Shown: positions 26,489 through 34,283 of the stretch, piece after piece
Layout: each line of letters opens with the position of its first letter
Numbering within the stretch: the stretch's first letter is position 1
Assembly: GCA_016788165.1 (NCBI GenBank)
Contig: JAEUTH010000022.1
Coordinates: forward strand, 42,915 to 106,914
Direction: 5' to 3'
Source of the DNA: Bacteroidia bacterium
GTDB lineage: Bacteria; Bacteroidota; Bacteroidia; AKYH767-A; OLB10
DNA: 64,000 nt
Made by a program: the position numbers and the translations under genes
Notes under the pieces: model-generated
Told to the model about the DNA's origin: nothing
What the model saw: the letters and a program-made list of their open reading frames with translations, nothing else
The model's database searches: none

Positions 26489-29416
26489 ATGAAAACATAT
26501 AGCATTTTATTTTTTACTTTTTTAAGTATTACCACTTATGCACAAAATCCGCTAAAGCCAACACCGGCTGCCGACAGGCTGCACAATAGCATTACAAAAG
26601 AAAGATTAAGTAAAAGCTCATTGGTAAAAAACGTTCCGTTTACAAACATAGGGCCATCAATTATGAGCGGTCGTGTGGTTGATGTTGCCGTATCGCCAAC
26701 CGATCCTACACATTTTTATGTAGCCTATGCAAGTGGCGGGTTATGGTTTACCAACAATAATGGCATTTCATTTACACCATGTTTTGATAATGAAGTAGTG
26801 ATGACTATTGGCGATATTGCTGTTGACTGGACTAACAATATCATCTACATAGGAACAGGCGAAAATAATTCATCCCGTTCTTCGTATAGTGGTGTAGGTA
26901 TCTACAAATCAAATAACAACGGTAAAACCTGGCAACATATAGGCTTGGCCGAGTCGCATCATATTGGCCGCATTGTTTTGCATCCTACACAACCCCAAAC
27001 TTTGTGGGTTGCAGCTATTGGCCATTTATATAGTACCAATAAGGAGCGCGGTATTTTTAAAACTACTGATGGCGGTAAAACCTGGCAACATACTTTATAT
27101 ATTGATGATACAACCGGTTGCATTGATCTTACTGCCGATGCTTTTAATCCAAACATTTTATATGCAGCGGCATGGCATAGACACAGGCAGGCTTGGAATT
27201 TTGTTGAGTCGGGTGCTACATCGGGCATTTATAAATCGGATGATGGGGGCATAACCTGGAAGGCCTTAACGATTGCCGGAAGCGGATTTCCGCAAGGTGC
27301 AGGCAATGGCCGTATTGGCTTGGCAACAAGCAAACTAAACAGTAATGTAGTGTATGCAGTAATTGATAATCAGGCAGCAAGGCCTGCAAAAAAGCCCGAA
27401 AAGGGTTTAAACAAGGATACACTACGCAACATGAGCCAGGCACAGTTTTTAAATGTAAGCGACAGTTTAATTGATGCCTATTTGGATAAAAATGATTTCC
27501 CGCAAAAGTACAATGCCACTTATGTAAAGCAGCAAATACGCGATGGTAAAATAAAACCTATTGCCTTGGTACATTATATTGAAGATGCAAACACGGCATT
27601 GTTTGATACCGAAGTAACCGGTGCCGAAGTGTATAAAAGCACCGATGCCGGAATACACTGGACAAAACAAAACCTTAATTATTTGGATGAAATATTTTAT
27701 ACCTACGGATATTTTTTCGGACAAATTGTGGTTTCGCCATTTGACGACAATGAAATTTACATAGGCGGTGTACGCATTATTAAAAGTTTAGATGGCGGCA
27801 AAACATTTAAAAGTATTGATGCCGATAATATGCATAGTGATTTTCATGCATATTATATCAACCCAAATAAACGCAACCACCTGATTATTGGAAACGATGG
27901 AGGTATAAATATTTCCTATGATGGCGGTAAAACTTATACCAAATGTAATACGCCACCGGTTGGTCAGTTTTATGCTGTTACGGCCGATAATGCAAAACCA
28001 TATAATGTTTATGGTGGCTTGCAGGATAATGGCGTTTGGTATGGTCCATCAAATTACAAAGCAGGCTATGGATGGTACGATTCGGGTGCATACCCCTATA
28101 AATTTTTATTAGGTGGCGATGGCATGCAAACACAGGTTGACAGGCGCGACAACAATGTTATATACACCGGATTTCAATTTGGTTTTTATTACCGAATGGA
28201 TAAAAATGGCAACAATGCAGTTTCGATACAACCTACCATCGAACTGGGCGAGCGACCTTTAAGGTTTAACTGGCAAACACCCATTGCATTATCACACTTT
28301 AATCAAGACATACTTTACTTAGGCAGTAATAAATTACATCGTTCATTTGATAAAGGAAATACCTGGAAAGCAATTTCGCCCGACTTGACTCAAGGTAGTA
28401 AAAAAGGCGATGTAGCTTATGGTACACTTACTACCATTAGCGAATCGGCACGCATGTATGGTTTGCTTTACACCGGCAGCGATGATGGTTTAATACATGT
28501 GAGCGCGGATGGTGGCAATACATGGAAAAAAATCATTAAAGGCCTGCCCGAAAATTTGTGGGTAAGCCGCATTGTTGCCAGCAAACATGCCGATAGTGTT
28601 GTGTATTGTACTTTAAATGCTTATCGTTTCGATAACTATGCACCATTGATTTATAGAAGCAATAATTTGGGCAACACCTGGCAACGTATTTTTACGGATT
28701 TACCTTTCGAAGCTGTAAATGTGATACGTGAAGATGAAGTAAATCCAGCTATACTGTACGTAGGTACCGATAATGGTTTGTATGTAAGTTTAAATGAAGG
28801 CAAAACAAGTATGAGTTTTAATAACGGTTTGCCCGCTGTGGCAGTACACGATTTATTTGTGCAGGCCGATGCGTCTGACATAATTGTGGCTACGCATGGT
28901 CGCAGTTTATATAAAGCTTCATTAAAATTTGTACAGCAATTGCATGATAGTGTTACAGGCAAACCTTTGCATGTATTTCAAATGGATGGCACAATGCACA
29001 GTAAACGTTGGGGTAGCAAAAATTTATATGACGATATTCCTTATAACACGCCCAACATTACCATTCCTTACTACAGTAAAACCGCTGGCATTAGACAAAT
29101 TAAAATTTATAATGCCGATAGTTTGTTAATACATGCTTTTGCTGATACGGCTGTTGCAGGACTAAACTATGCACATTTTGATGCAAGTGTAACCAGCAAT
29201 GTTTCGGCTTATGCCGATAAAAACTACCTGTCCAAACCGGATACCGATACCGATGGAAAAATATATGTTGTGCCTGCTACGTATAAAGTGGTTGTTAGCG
29301 ATGACATAAATCAAGTAATAACCAAATGGGTTGTTAAAGAGCGCAAGCAGGTAAACCGTTCAGAACGTAACCCTACAACACCCGGAGAAATAAATCGCAA
29401 AAACTGGCGCAGATAA
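26489..29416 (+). CDS. Secreted Asp-box propeller protein (sortilin/VPS10-like)
   Basis: The 975-residue protein has a signal peptide (ends TTYA-Q) and at least eight Asp-box motifs of the form S/T-x-D-x-G-x-T-W: NNNGKTW, TDGGKTW, DDGGITW, TDAGIHW, LDGGKTF, YDGGKTY, FDKGNTW, ADGGNTW and NNLGNTW. These mark blades of a ten-bladed or split propeller similar to VPS10/sialidase-type proteins. The C-terminal ~170 residues are a beta-rich domain with no T9SS signal. Members are often annotated as glycosyl hydrolases without evidence; I would not assign an enzyme activity. Confidence 0.75.
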   Translation: MKTYSILFFTFLSITTYAQNPLKPTPAADRLHNSITKERLSKSSLVKNVPFTNIGPSIMSGRVVDVAVSPTDPTHFYVAYASGGLWFTNNNGISFTPCFDNEVVMTIGDIAVDWTNNIIYIGTGENNSSRSSYSGVGIYKSNNNGKTWQHIGLAESHHIGRIVLHPTQPQTLWVAAIGHLYSTNKERGIFKTTDGGKTWQHTLYIDDTTGCIDLTADAFNPNILYAAAWHRHRQAWNFVESGATSGIYKSDDGGITWKALTIAGSGFPQGAGNGRIGLATSKLNSNVVYAVIDNQAARPAKKPEKGLNKDTLRNMSQAQFLNVSDSLIDAYLDKNDFPQKYNATYVKQQIRDGKIKPIALVHYIEDANTALFDTEVTGAEVYKSTDAGIHWTKQNLNYLDEIFYTYGYFFGQIVVSPFDDNEIYIGGVRIIKSLDGGKTFKSIDADNMHSDFHAYYINPNKRNHLIIGNDGGINISYDGGKTYTKCNTPPVGQFYAVTADNAKPYNVYGGLQDNGVWYGPSNYKAGYGWYDSGAYPYKFLLGGDGMQTQVDRRDNNVIYTGFQFGFYYRMDKNGNNAVSIQPTIELGERPLRFNWQTPIALSHFNQDILYLGSNKLHRSFDKGNTWKAISPDLTQGSKKGDVAYGTLTTISESARMYGLLYTGSDDGLIHVSADGGNTWKKIIKGLPENLWVSRIVASKHADSVVYCTLNAYRFDNYAPLIYRSNNLGNTWQRIFTDLPFEAVNVIREDEVNPAILYVGTDNGLYVSLNEGKTSMSFNNGLPAVAVHDLFVQADASDIIVATHGRSLYKASLKFVQQLHDSVTGKPLHVFQMDGTMHSKRWGSKNLYDDIPYNTPNITIPYYSKTAGIRQIKIYNADSLLIHAFADTAVAGLNYAHFDASVTSNVSAYADKNYLSKPDTDTDGKIYVVPATYKVVVSDDINQVITKWVVKERKQVNRSERNPTTPGEINRKNWRR

Positions 29417-29420
29417 ATTT

Positions 29421-30989
29421 TTACTTGTTTTTTAAACGATGCTTAGCTATTGCATAAGGCGATGGCGCAATTGAATAGATGTAACCAATGGTAGCTGTAA
29501 AACCTGATGCATTAATTTTTGTACTGCCTTGTTGTCTTATAGTTGAAGTGTTTTGAAAAAAATAATCCTCGGATATTGGTTTATTAAATGCATGTTGATA
29601 CGCCAAACCGATGCGCCACATATTGTAATTGCGTGTAGCAAACAATAAACCGGTACCAAATTTTGCAGCGGGCACCATGGTTTTAGTAACACTTCTGTTA
29701 ATAAGGCAGTTTTCATCAAGTGAGTAAATCCTATAAGCAATTTGGCTATTGTGTTTACCCTCTGTTAAAAACTGTACTTGCATACCTGATTCGCCAAACC
29801 AAAGTATGCTGCGTGATATTGGATAACGATAAAGATAGTTAACACCTAAACCGACATACGTTTGTGCATACTCGAATGAAAAAAATTCGGGCTTCATATT
29901 TAATGAATCATAAAAATAAATGTTGTCATATTTATAATTAATTGATGAGAATGCAGCTTCTATTTTAAGTGCATGTTTTAAATGATAGTTGATAGTATAA
30001 CCAAACTGTATTGCAGGACCAGTAACGCCTTTTATTTCAGGAGCCGGGCCAGCAGATGTAATGGGTGTAGTATGTGCATTTAATCGCAAGCCCAAATTAA
30101 ACTCAAGCTGATTTCGTTTAAATAGCTGAACCAATGCCGCACTGTCAATAGGTTTATTAAAGTGACGGCTGTCTTGTGCATAAACATAAGCCGAGGGGCT
30201 GTTTAATGCTGCAGCAGTTTTACTTCGGGTTAAAAAATAAGTGGCACCTATATTTATACTGCTTCCATTTTTAGTGTATGTGCCTGATGATACAGTTCCT
30301 GTTGGTGTGCTAAAAATAAATTTACCGGTACTAAAATTTTGTGGAGCTATTTCTAATTCGGCAAACAAATGCCACAAGTTTTTATTTTTGGTAGCAAAGC
30401 CAATGCCGGCTGCACCTGTAAAACTTAATTGAAACAAGGATCCGGTGTTTTGTACATCTATGTCAAACAAGGTGTAAGCGGTATCGTTGTGTGCATACGC
30501 AGCCATACTTAACGAAGTAGGTTCAAAAAAAGTTTTAAAGTTTAAGCCACCACTAAACAGCATGTATTTGTTTTGGGTTATCGGTTTGCGATATACCAAT
30601 TGCAGTGGTACAGCAACGTAGCCAAAGTATGCGCTACTTACATAACCGGCATTATCTAAACTGCTTACATTGTTTTGCCACAAACCGTTTAACGAGTCGC
30701 TTAAATTCATACACCAATCAAAAGGTATAGCGCCAAAATGCAAACCGGTTTTAATGCCTATGTTTTCTTCAGGATTAAAAACAAATTCTAAACCGCCATC
30801 AAAACCTAATTGACCATGTGGCTTCATATTTTGTGTGCCTGTATGCAAATTGCTTTTTCCTTTAAACACATGCATGGTCTTAAACGATAATCCATAATGT
30901 GTCTTTTTAAACAAGTATGCATTGTCTTGCGCCAATAGCAATTTGCTTGCAACACACAATGATATTAAACCAATGATTGCCTTATGCAT
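29421..30989 (-). CDS. Predicted outer-membrane beta-barrel protein
   Basis: The 522-residue protein has a signal peptide ending LLA-Q and many alternating hydrophobic strands with aromatic girdle residues (for example YFGYVAVPLQLVY, IKTGLHFGAIPF). It contains about two internal halves of similar character (HTGTQNMKPHGQLGFDGGLEF and NAHTTPITSAGPAPEIKG regions). It ends in a non-aromatic HRLKNK tail. I do not recognise a named family. It lies 12 bases after the GNAT gene in a minus-strand run with the ABC genes. Confidence 0.65.
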   Translation of the reverse strand: MHKAIIGLISLCVASKLLLAQDNAYLFKKTHYGLSFKTMHVFKGKSNLHTGTQNMKPHGQLGFDGGLEFVFNPEENIGIKTGLHFGAIPFDWCMNLSDSLNGLWQNNVSSLDNAGYVSSAYFGYVAVPLQLVYRKPITQNKYMLFSGGLNFKTFFEPTSLSMAAYAHNDTAYTLFDIDVQNTGSLFQLSFTGAAGIGFATKNKNLWHLFAELEIAPQNFSTGKFIFSTPTGTVSSGTYTKNGSSINIGATYFLTRSKTAAALNSPSAYVYAQDSRHFNKPIDSAALVQLFKRNQLEFNLGLRLNAHTTPITSAGPAPEIKGVTGPAIQFGYTINYHLKHALKIEAAFSSINYKYDNIYFYDSLNMKPEFFSFEYAQTYVGLGVNYLYRYPISRSILWFGESGMQVQFLTEGKHNSQIAYRIYSLDENCLINRSVTKTMVPAAKFGTGLLFATRNYNMWRIGLAYQHAFNKPISEDYFFQNTSTIRQQGSTKINASGFTATIGYIYSIAPSPYAIAKHRLKNK

Positions 30990-31001
30990 AATGAGGTATA
31001 A

Positions 31002-31520
31002 TTAAAGTTTTACTTGCATTACATAATCATCGTTTTCTTCAGTGCCAACATAAAATTTTTTAGTGCCAATAATTTCAAAACCCATTTTCTTATAAAAAGC
31101 AATAGCACGGTGGTTTTGCTGCCAAACACCTAACCAAAGCACATCAAAATTATTTTGTTTGCCAAACATAATAGCATGCTGCATTAATGCAGCACCAACT
31201 TGTTGTTTCCAAAATTCTTTGCAAACATAAATGCGCTCCAATTCTAAATTAGCTTGGGCCGGGTTTAAATTTTCGTGCAACCTGTCGGTGCGTAATTTTG
31301 TATAACCAATGGCCTCGTTATTAAAGTAGGCAATAAAATAAGTTGCTTGTTTACCCGAAATAGTATGAGCTATATCAGTTGCAATAAATGCTTGGATTAT
31401 ATATGCAGATATGTCGTTTGCATCTTTTACATCACCGTAAGCTTGTTCAAATGTTTGTGCGCCCAGCTGGCATAGTAAGTTGGCATCGTTTGCAGCAGCT
31501 TCTTTTATCTGTACCATCAA
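31002..31520 (-). CDS. GNAT-family acetyltransferase
   Basis: The 172-residue protein has the GNAT fold: an N-terminal IKEAAANDANLLCQLGAQTFEQAYG, the LELERIYVCKEFWKQQVGAAL acetyl-CoA loop (Q-Q-V-G-A-A where Q/R-x-x-G-x-G/A is usual) and the C-terminal WQQNHRAIAFYKKMGFEIIG. The pattern resembles spermidine/spermine or ribosomal-protein N-acetyltransferases; the substrate is not known. It is 20 bases downstream of the ABC permease gene. Confidence 0.85.
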   Translation of the reverse strand: MMVQIKEAAANDANLLCQLGAQTFEQAYGDVKDANDISAYIIQAFIATDIAHTISGKQATYFIAYFNNEAIGYTKLRTDRLHENLNPAQANLELERIYVCKEFWKQQVGAALMQHAIMFGKQNNFDVLWLGVWQQNHRAIAFYKKMGFEIIGTKKFYVGTEENDDYVMQVKL

Positions 31521-31540
31521 TTTGTTGTATCAATTAAAAA

Positions 31541-32629
31541 CTACTCCCACCTGAATAAACGGGCTGCACCCATATAAACCAACAGGCCCCAAATGGTAAG
31601 TCCGGTAATTTGTGGCAGCACTTCAATAAGCGAAGCCCCGTCAAATGCAACTAAACGCAGGGCATCATTTAAAAATGTTAACGGTAATAATTTGCAAATT
31701 GGTTGTAACCAAACAGGCAAAGCGCTTATGCTGAAAAAAGTACCCGACAATAAAAACTGTGGCAGCGTTATCATGTTAGCAAAGGGAGGAATTGTGCTTT
31801 CGTTTTTTGCAACACCTGAAACAATAAATCCAAAGCCCATAAAAACAATTAAGCCCAAGGCTGCAAGCAATAGCATGGTTAAAAAAGTAAGCAGTCCATT
31901 AATTAAAGTAAAACCAAAAGCAGCCCAGCCAATTAAAATAATAAAAGCGGCACCCATTAATGCAAATACAATACGTGCCAGTGCTTCGCCCAAAATAATA
32001 TAAATGCGTTTTATAGGAGTAGCAAAAAAACGTTTAATAACCAATGTTTGACGCAGGTTAAAAAACACAAATGCAACACCAAAAACACCGGTGCTTAAAA
32101 TTGAAAACCCCAACTGACCCGGCAATATAAAATCAATGCGTTTGTAGGGCCTGCCACTTACTTCGGTTTGGCTAAGTTGTATGGCCGGCTTGGTTTGCAA
32201 TGCGCTAACGTTTATTTTATCAATAATACTGCCGGCTATGGTGCCAAATAATTTGCCTTTATCGGGCGATGCTGCACTGGTTTGTATTTGTATTTGCAAG
32301 GTACCATCTGTATTTTCAGCAATGGCAAGGGCAGCATCCAAGGTTCCCTTTTCTAATTCTTTTTTAATTTGTTGGGTGCTGTAATTTTTATGCAGCTTAA
32401 TTACATTGCTATCTGTTTCTAATGTTTGATAAAATAAATTGTTGGTTTGGGTTTGTGGCATGACAGCCACTACAAGTTCAATATTTCCGCTGCCTATAAA
32501 ACCAAAAACCAAAATAAAAACCAACGGAAAGGCTAACGTAAATACAACGGCACTGGGGCTGCGCATAATACTTTGTAAACTTGCCTTACTAATGGCAAGC
32601 ATTGCTTTTGTCTGACTATATGATTTCAT
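31541..32629 (-). CDS. ABC-2 type transporter permease
   Basis: The 362-residue permease has an N-terminal helix, a periplasmic domain (about 45-165) and five C-terminal helices, as in ABC-2 drug/export permeases. FILPGQLGFSILSTGVFGVAF and TLPQFLLSGTFFSISALPVWLQ, with an LPLTFLNDALR motif, are typical. It pairs with the ATPase encoded 25 bases upstream. The substrate is not evident. Confidence 0.88.
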   Translation of the reverse strand: MKSYSQTKAMLAISKASLQSIMRSPSAVVFTLAFPLVFILVFGFIGSGNIELVVAVMPQTQTNNLFYQTLETDSNVIKLHKNYSTQQIKKELEKGTLDAALAIAENTDGTLQIQIQTSAASPDKGKLFGTIAGSIIDKINVSALQTKPAIQLSQTEVSGRPYKRIDFILPGQLGFSILSTGVFGVAFVFFNLRQTLVIKRFFATPIKRIYIILGEALARIVFALMGAAFIILIGWAAFGFTLINGLLTFLTMLLLAALGLIVFMGFGFIVSGVAKNESTIPPFANMITLPQFLLSGTFFSISALPVWLQPICKLLPLTFLNDALRLVAFDGASLIEVLPQITGLTIWGLLVYMGAARLFRWE

Positions 32630-32654
32630 GTATGGTAACAGTTACAACTTAAAT

Positions 32655-33413
32655 TTAAACAGCATCAATACTGTGGCCTGCAATTTTTAAAAACACATCT
32701 TCCAGGTTTGCCTTTTTAACCTCACGTCTGGGGTCAAAGCCGCTGGCTAATAATTGATCTATCAATGCCTGTGGTGTATCTAAGGCAATAATATTACCAC
32801 CTTCCATAATGGCAACACGGTCGCAAAGCGATTCGGCTTCATCCATGTAATGTGTGGTAAGCACTACGGTTACCGATTGCTTACGCAAATCACGAATCAA
32901 ATCCCATAAACTTCTACGCGCCTGCGGGTCGAGCCCGGTAGTAGGTTCATCTAAAAAAATAATTTTGGGTTTGTTTATGAGTGTTGTTGCTATTGAAAAT
33001 CGTTGTTTCTGTCCGCCACTCAATTCTTTATATTTTGCTTTCGCTCTATCATGCAGGTTTACACTTTTAAGTATGGCATGTGTATCTATTTGATGATTGT
33101 ATAAACCTGCAAACAAATGAAGTAGTTCGCTTAGGTTTAAATTTGGGTAGTAACCAGCAGCCTGCAGTTGCACACCAATTATTTTTTTTATTTCATCAGC
33201 AGCATTATCTACATCTAAACCATCAACTAAAACCGTACCCGATGTTTTTGTACGCAAGGTTTCAATAATTTCGAGTGTTGTAGTTTTACCGGCACCATTA
33301 GATCCTAATAAGCCAAAAATTTCGCCTTGATATACTTCAAAACTGATGCCTTTTACTGCATGATAATTGTTGTATTGCTTGTGCAAATTGGTAACTGATA
33401 TAATGCTTTGCAT
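32655..33413 (-). CDS. ABC transporter ATP-binding protein
   Basis: The 252-residue ATPase shows Walker A GLLGSNGAGKTTT at about 34-46, the KELSGGQKQRFSIA signature, Walker B IIFLDEPTTGLDPQARR and the VVLTTHYMDEAE switch. It is of the DrrA/CcmA-like exporter type and partners the permease that follows. It heads a four-gene minus-strand run (ATPase, permease, GNAT, outer-membrane protein). Confidence 0.93.
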   Translation of the reverse strand: MQSIISVTNLHKQYNNYHAVKGISFEVYQGEIFGLLGSNGAGKTTTLEIIETLRTKTSGTVLVDGLDVDNAADEIKKIIGVQLQAAGYYPNLNLSELLHLFAGLYNHQIDTHAILKSVNLHDRAKAKYKELSGGQKQRFSIATTLINKPKIIFLDEPTTGLDPQARRSLWDLIRDLRKQSVTVVLTTHYMDEAESLCDRVAIMEGGNIIALDTPQALIDQLLASGFDPRREVKKANLEDVFLKIAGHSIDAV

Positions 33414-33585
33414 TTGCTTTTAGTGTTATAATAGATGCAGCTATACAATAGCCAAAAAGTTTTTAAACTGATAAGGCGCCAAATGTAACGGTAATTGACT
33501 ACATAAGACTTTTGCCACAAAAAATTTGCTGCAAACATTATGTTCATTTCACTGATTTGATGTCGGTTTGATATTTACAAAAATC

Positions 33586-33593
33586 TAAGTTTG
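33586..33593 (+). promoter_or_regulatory. Possible promoter element of the Crp/Fnr gene
   Basis: TAAGTTTG matches TAnnTTTG exactly but ends only 4 bases before the ATG at 33598. TTTG occurs 15 and 26 bases upstream, neither at the usual spacing. If real it would give an almost leaderless transcript. The same TTTG elements contain TTGAT half-sites at 33557-33561 and 33568-33572. Confidence 0.3.
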
Positions 33594-33597
33594 TTAC

Positions 33598-34182
33598 ATG
33601 AAAAACTTTATAAATCATATCAGACAGTTTGTAAATTTTACAGATGATGAAGCAGCAGCTTTTTATAATGTAATGACTGAGGTGCATTTTAAAAAAGGCG
33701 CTCATTTATTAGAGCAAGGCAGTATATGCGGGCAGGTGTATTTTATTACCAAAGGCACGGTTATTTATTTTATGAAACAGGACGACAGTGAAATTATAAA
33801 TGAAGTGTTTTTTGAAAACTGCTGGGTTACTGAGTACGGTAGTTTTTTGGCAAAATCGCCAGCCACAAAAAGTATAAGGGCAATGGATGAAGTTACTGTA
33901 TTAGCTTTAAGTTATAACAACATGCAACAACTTTATTCAAAAGCACAATGCTATGAACGCTTTGGACGTCTGATGGCCGAAAATTTATTTGTAACACATG
34001 AACGTGCCATGATACACATGCGCAAAAGTGCCGAGGAACGCTATTTAATGTTTGCAAAAGAACGCCCCGAATTATTGCAACGCATACCGCAATACATGAT
34101 AGCTTCAATGCTTAACATCACGCCCGAAGCTTTAAGCCGGATACGCAGGCGCGCAATAAAACCGGTTAGGCAAGCACAATAA
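33598..34182 (+). CDS. Crp/Fnr-family transcriptional regulator
   Basis: The 194-residue protein has a cNMP-binding-type beta-roll at about 25-125 and a C-terminal helix-turn-helix (IPQYMIASMLNITPEALSRIRRR). Residues Glu177, Ser180 and Arg181 form the E-x-x-S-R pattern of FNR, which reads TTGAT half-sites. There are no N-terminal Fe-S cysteines, so oxygen sensing like FNR is not supported; an effector is unknown. A perfect TTGAT-N4-ATCAA palindrome lies 3 bases after its stop codon, upstream of the receptor gene. Confidence 0.9.
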   Translation: MKNFINHIRQFVNFTDDEAAAFYNVMTEVHFKKGAHLLEQGSICGQVYFITKGTVIYFMKQDDSEIINEVFFENCWVTEYGSFLAKSPATKSIRAMDEVTVLALSYNNMQQLYSKAQCYERFGRLMAENLFVTHERAMIHMRKSAEERYLMFAKERPELLQRIPQYMIASMLNITPEALSRIRRRAIKPVRQAQ

Positions 34183-34184
34183 AA

Positions 34185-34200
34185 ATTGATGTAGATCAAT
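34185..34200. promoter_or_regulatory. Perfect FNR-type palindrome upstream of the TonB-dependent receptor
   Basis: ATTGAT-GTAG-ATCAAT contains TTGAT (34186-34190) and ATCAA (34195-34199) separated by four bases, an exact match to the FNR consensus. It lies between the regulator stop (34182) and the receptor ATG (34284). TAATTGTG at 34240-34247, one mismatch from TAnnTTTG, would place it near -60, as for class I activators; that part is inference. Confidence 0.65.
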
Positions 34201-34283
34201 AAAAACGTGTAACAAATATTAATTAACCTGCATCAACGTTAATTGTGGCTCATCAACTTTCTATTTGCCAAAAATTTTCCTGT

